A DNA stretch of 8,642 nucleotides, from NCBI GenBank assembly GCA_017624795.1, contig JAGAMJ010000026.1, positions 1-8,642 on the forward strand, read 5' to 3'. Both the position numbers and the translations under genes were made by a program. The DNA is from Clostridia bacterium (GTDB lineage: Bacteria; Bacillota; Clostridia; Oscillospirales; CAG-272). Numbering within the stretch: the stretch's first letter is position 1; each line of letters starts with the position of its first letter. The notes beneath the pieces were generated by a model. That model did no database searches. It was not told the DNA's origin and saw only the letters and a list, made by a program, of their open reading frames with translations. Positions 6,071 through 8,642 of the stretch are shown here, in pieces.

Positions 6071-7036
6071 TCATACTTGCAGAGAGTCGTGTGCAAACCC
6101 GATCTCGGACAAAACGGCATGCATACGCTTCGCCGAATGTCGCAACAAACGTTCCTCTTGCTCCGAAAGCGGAATTTCCAATATGCGCCGCACGCCGCCC
6201 TTTCCAAGAATACAGGGAAGACTGAGTGACAGCCCCCGCAAGTTATAAGTGCCGTTCACAGAAACCGATACGGGCAAAATGGCAGATTCGTCCCGAAAAA
6301 TGGCGGTCGCGATGCGTCGCACCGCTTCGGCGATGGCGTAATAGGTCGATCCCTTGGCGGAAATGATGCGGTAGGCGGCGTCGCGTGTTTGCTCAAACAG
6401 GGATTCCAGATCGCTATGGCGGCATTCGGGGCAGTTTTCGTTGCAGAAATGATCCAGATCGATGCCCGAAATATTCGCGCTGCTGAAAACGGGAAGCTCG
6501 GTGTCCCCGTGCTCTCCGATGATGAAGGCATGCACGTGACGGGCGTCTACCCCCAAATGCTGCCCTAACAAAAACTTCAAGCGCGCGGTGTCCAGCACGG
6601 TTCCCGATCCGATCACGCGCTCGGTGGGAAAGCCCGATAAGCGCCTTGCGACCTCGGTCAGAATATCGACGGGATTTGTAACAGTAAGCAAAATGGCATT
6701 TTTGTTGTATTGACAGATATTTTCGATAACGGTACGAAAAATCTCGGTATTTCTTCGCACCAGATCCAGCCGCGTTTCCCCCGATCGCTGTGCTGCTCCC
6801 GCCGTGATGATGATCAGCGCAGCATCGCAAAGATCGGGGTAGCCACCGGCATAGATCTCCATAGGGGATAAAAAGGGCAGGGCATGTCCCAGATCCTCTG
6901 CCTCGCCGACGGCACGGTCTTTGTCAATATCGATCAGCACAAGCTCGCTGAAAAGTCCGCTTTGCATCAGGGAAAAAGCCGTGGTGGCGCCCACGTCTCC
7001 CACACCGACGATGGCGCATTTTCTGTTGTTCAGCAT
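6071..7036 (-). CDS. ldh: L-lactate dehydrogenase
   Basis: A 321-residue cytoplasmic enzyme that reduces pyruvate to L-lactate and regenerates NAD+ in fermentation. The NAD fold starts with G-V-G-D-V-G (residues 11-16), and Asp36 ends the second strand. Gln83 in A-A-Q-R-S-G-E-T-R is the residue that selects pyruvate; malate dehydrogenases have Arg there. Also present are Arg89, Asn121 in V-T-N-P-V-D, Asp149 and Arg152 in D-T-A-R, and catalytic His176 in G-E-H-G-D. Length and motif order are normal for the family. A cysteine cluster, C-x3-C-x2-C-x-H at 198-207, follows the active site; similar clusters occur in some thermophile and clostridial LDHs. AAAGGAG precedes the ATG. It lies downstream of the ferritin-like gene but behind a terminator, so it is probably transcribed separately. 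I found no Rex-type operator. Confidence 0.95.
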   Translation of the reverse strand: MLNNRKCAIVGVGDVGATTAFSLMQSGLFSELVLIDIDKDRAVGEAEDLGHALPFLSPMEIYAGGYPDLCDAALIIITAGAAQRSGETRLDLVRRNTEIFRTVIENICQYNKNAILLTVTNPVDILTEVARRLSGFPTERVIGSGTVLDTARLKFLLGQHLGVDARHVHAFIIGEHGDTELPVFSSANISGIDLDHFCNENCPECRHSDLESLFEQTRDAAYRIISAKGSTYYAIAEAVRRIATAIFRDESAILPVSVSVNGTYNLRGLSLSLPCILGKGGVRRILEIPLSEQEERLLRHSAKRMHAVLSEIGFAHDSLQV

Positions 7037-7077
7037 ATTTAACTCCTTTTCGGTAAGTTCACTGTTAGTATGTGCCG

Positions 7078-7094
7078 AAAAGCGGTGCGCTTTT
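7078..7094. repeat. Inverted repeat upstream of ldh (possible operator)
   Basis: AAAAGCG, three bases, CGCTTTT: a perfect 7-bp inverted repeat between the upstream terminator and the ldh start. It does not match the Rex consensus (TTGTGA-N6-TCACAA). It could be an operator or a small RNA hairpin. Confidence 0.4.
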
Positions 7095-7106
7095 CCTGCC
7101 TTGTGT

Positions 7107-7146
7107 AAAAAAGGGCAGATCCCACGTGGCGGATCTGCCCTTTTTT
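7107..7146. terminator. Terminator after the ferritin-like gene (symmetrical hairpin)
   Basis: GGGCAGATCC (7113-7122) and GGATCTGCCC (7131-7140) form a perfect 10-bp stem with an eight-base loop, flanked by six A and six T. It lies 28 bases after the stop of the minus-strand gene and works as a terminator in that direction. Its symmetry means it could also stop plus-strand transcripts. Confidence 0.88.
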
Positions 7147-7174
7147 CAATTACCCCTGAAACGGTGTGAGATTT

Positions 7175-7678
7175 TCAGGAAAATGCCAGCCGTTCCGCGA
7201 TCGTTTGCAGCACGGCAGCGTGATCCTGTTCGTCCTCGGCAAGAGAAGAAAGCAACGTCCTTGTCTTCTCGCTCACGGCGTTCTTTGCCAGTAATTTGTA
7301 ATGAGATGCTGCGTTTTTCTCATCACGTATGCGGTCTTTTAAGACGCGCTGCGCCAAAACGGGCGCGTGGGAGTCCGCGTCCTCGTTAAGCTGATACGGT
7401 GCGGCTTTGATTGTTGTGTGCAGCGCGGGCGGGGCGCCAAGATCGCGAAGCAATCTGCCTAGGGACAGATAGTGATGCATCTCAACGCGCGACAACGTGC
7501 CAAAGATCTCGGCAACGGCAGGCAGATACGGCTCAAATAGGATCTGCCCGTAGGTGTAATCGCTGATGCCGGCGGCCTCGCTTGCATATGCGGCGGCGAG
7601 CGCGCGGATCAGCGCAGGGGATTCCTTCAATGCAATTTGCGGGGGTGGGCTTTCACGCTTGCTTTGTGTGTGCTTCAT
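7175..7678 (-). CDS. Ferritin-like four-helix diiron/dimanganese protein
   Basis: A 167-residue protein with AAAGGAGG before the ATG. Four predicted helices carry the metal ligands typical of the rubrerythrin/ferritin-like superfamily. Glu34 lies in A-S-E-A-A-G-I-S-D-Y. Glu66 and His69 are in E-M-H-H, Glu120 is in D-E-K-N-A-A-S-H-Y, and Glu150 and His153 are in E-D-E-Q-D-H. The pattern E ... ExxH ... E ... ExxH suggests a two-metal site that handles peroxide, oxygen or iron. There is no rubredoxin-type C-x-x-C domain, so it is not a full rubrerythrin. A polar, proline-rich start (about residues 1-14) precedes the fold. It may protect an anaerobe against oxidative stress, or be a spore-associated protein of the manganese-catalase kind; the sequence does not decide this. 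Confidence 0.82.
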   Translation of the reverse strand: MKHTQSKRESPPPQIALKESPALIRALAAAYASEAAGISDYTYGQILFEPYLPAVAEIFGTLSRVEMHHYLSLGRLLRDLGAPPALHTTIKAAPYQLNEDADSHAPVLAQRVLKDRIRDEKNAASHYKLLAKNAVSEKTRTLLSSLAEDEQDHAAVLQTIAERLAFS

Positions 7679-7751
7679 AGATGCCTCCTTTGTTCTCTAA
7701 CAGAGTATGCAAAAGGCGGTCGATTGGTAGTTAAAAAATTTTCATTTCCTC

Positions 7752-7780
7752 TTGCGCACGCGCGCGAAATGATGTATAAT
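7752..7780 (+). promoter_or_regulatory. Promoter of the ABC transporter gene
   Basis: A perfect -10 TATAAT (7775-7780) and a weak -35 TTGCGC (7752-7757), 17 bases apart. The start point would be near 7787, just before the first leader hairpin. The poor -35 suggests that an activator may be needed. Confidence 0.7.
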
Positions 7781-7790
7781 GAAAACAAAA

Positions 7791-7812
7791 AACAGAGGGC
7801 TAGCCCTCTGTT
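7791..7812. repeat. Perfect 22-base palindrome in the ABC transporter leader
   Basis: AACAGAGGGC followed by TA and GCCCTCTGTT; every base of the 22 is palindromic. It lies right at the predicted 5' end of the mRNA. On the minus strand it is followed by TTTTTTG, so it also looks like a terminator for transcripts running from the ABC gene toward the ferritin-like gene. Confidence 0.75.
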
Positions 7813-7838
7813 CTGCAATTGGCTCTGCCAATTGCAGA
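7812..7838 (+). repeat. Second perfect hairpin in the ABC transporter leader
   Basis: CTGCAATTGGC (7813-7823), loop TCT, GCCAATTGCAG (7827-7837); a T/A pair outside makes 12 pairs. It directly abuts the first palindrome and ends 11 bases before the ribosome binding site AAGGAGG. No T-run follows on the plus strand. Confidence 0.75.
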
Positions 7839-7861
7839 GCAAACAAAAGGAGGAAACCTAT

Positions 7862-8642
7862 ATGCTTGAAATACGTAACGTATCCAAGATCTATCGCTCC
7901 AAAACGGGCGAGGAGGTAAAGGCGCTTGATAACGTCAGCATCTCTTTCCCCGAAACGGGCATGGTATTTATCTTGGGTAAATCGGGTAGCGGTAAGTCCA
8001 CCCTGCTGAATGTCATGGGCGGTCTTGACAGCTACGACGGGGGCGAATTTATCATCAAGGGCAAATCGTCAAACGATTTTGTCGGCTCTGATTTTGACGC
8101 CTACCGCAACACCTTCATCGGCTTTATCTTCCAGGAGTACAACGTTCTGGACGATTTCACCGTGGGTGCCAACATCGGTCTTGCACTTGAATTGCAGGGC
8201 AAGAAGGCGACCGACGAAGCTGTGAACGGTATCCTTGAACAGGTCGACCTGCTCAATTATGCCAAGCGTAAGCCCAATGAGCTCTCGGGCGGTCAGAAGC
8301 AGCGTGTGGCGATCGCACGTGCGCTTGTCAAGGACCCCGAGATCATCATGGCAGACGAGCCGACGGGCGCGCTTGACTCCAATACGGGTAAGCAAATTTT
8401 TGACACGTTGAAGGAGCTTTCCAAAACCAAGCTTGGGCTGATCGTTTCGCACGACCGCGACTTTGCCGAGCGCTATGCAGACCGTATCGTCGAGCTTGCC
8501 GACGGCAAGATCATCGAGGACGTGACCAAGCACGAGCATCAGGCAGAGCGCGTTTCGGCAGGAGTACATCGTATCAACGATCACATTTTGCGCATTGAAA
8601 GCGGCTATAAGCTGACCGCCAAGGATCTGGAGATGATCAACG
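7862..8642 (+). CDS. ABC transporter ATP-binding protein, MacB/LolD/BceA type (partial, 3' end outside window)
   Basis: Open from ATG 7862 (AAAAGGAGG upstream) to the right edge, 260 codons. A complete ATPase domain is visible: Walker A G-K-S-G-S-G-K-S-T (39-47), Q-loop Gln91 in F-I-F-Q-E-Y-N, signature L-S-G-G-Q-K-Q-R (141-148), Walker B I-I-M-A-D-E-P (161-167) with a D-loop ending Asp172, and switch His197. F-Q-E-Y-N-V-L and T-G-A-L-D are typical of the MacB/LolD/FtsE-like class, which exports or moves antimicrobial peptides, lipids or lipoproteins rather than importing nutrients. After the domain the frame runs on with H-I-L-R-I-E-S-G-Y-K-L-T-A-K-D-L-E, as in clostridial proteins where the ATPase is fused to an FtsX-like permease; this is inferred because the rest is missing. 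It diverges from the ferritin-like gene and has a structured leader. Confidence 0.92.
   Translation, partial: MLEIRNVSKIYRSKTGEEVKALDNVSISFPETGMVFILGKSGSGKSTLLNVMGGLDSYDGGEFIIKGKSSNDFVGSDFDAYRNTFIGFIFQEYNVLDDFTVGANIGLALELQGKKATDEAVNGILEQVDLLNYAKRKPNELSGGQKQRVAIARALVKDPEIIMADEPTGALDSNTGKQIFDTLKELSKTKLGLIVSHDRDFAERYADRIVELADGKIIEDVTKHEHQAERVSAGVHRINDHILRIESGYKLTAKDLEMIN

Noticed and set aside
7066..7072. CATACTA (before ldh) and CATACTC (7703-7709, before the ferritin-like gene) as sporulation sigma-factor -10 boxes
   Set aside because: Both match the sigma-G/F -10 sequence, but I see no fitting -35 box at 15-18 bases in either case, so I do not call these promoters.
8069..8584. Minus-strand open frame of 171 codons
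   Set aside because: It lies opposite the ABC ATPase, which shows all the expected motifs on the plus strand.

Overview
The window looks like a piece of chromosome from a spore-forming, Gram-positive Clostridia-type anaerobe of medium GC content. The evidence is an alpha/beta-type small acid-soluble spore protein, a SipW/TasA-type secretion locus, strong AGGAGG ribosome binding sites, clear TTGACA/TATAAT-like promoters and many rho-independent terminators. I cannot name the species.

Left half (1-4283, minus strand): one apparent operon reading right to left from a near-consensus promoter at 4255-4283. It starts with an ER-type (Ser/His/Asp) signal peptidase of the SipW family. Four different exported proteins follow, each with a SipW-dependent N-terminus (a hydrophobic segment ending in A-Y-[FM]-[TA], then a TasA/camelysin-like beta domain). 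Last comes a gene cut by the left edge that encodes a secreted protein with a classical signal peptide and an Ig-like segment. By analogy with Bacillus sipW-tasA, the peptidase probably processes the four neighbours, which may build a surface fibre or matrix; that function is inferred.

Middle (4253-6070): a 340-base spacer with two strong stem-loops, then on the plus strand a 59-residue spore DNA-protecting protein with its own terminator. Next is a single-gene unit with a strong promoter encoding an unusual HTH + GHKL ATPase + STAS-like protein, probably a regulator. A perfect 14-bp inverted repeat separates it from the convergent ldh.

Right half (6071-8642): on the minus strand, a ferritin-like four-helix protein with its own terminator and, downstream, an L-lactate dehydrogenase. 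Diverging on the plus strand is an ABC transporter ATPase cut by the right edge. Its leader holds two adjacent perfect hairpins, and the sequence after the ATPase domain suggests a fused ATPase-permease.

The most interesting parts are the four-substrate SipW operon with its secreted Ig-like partner, the double-hairpin leader of the ABC transporter, the HTH-ATPase-STAS protein, and the structured spacer between the sipW and spore-protein genes.
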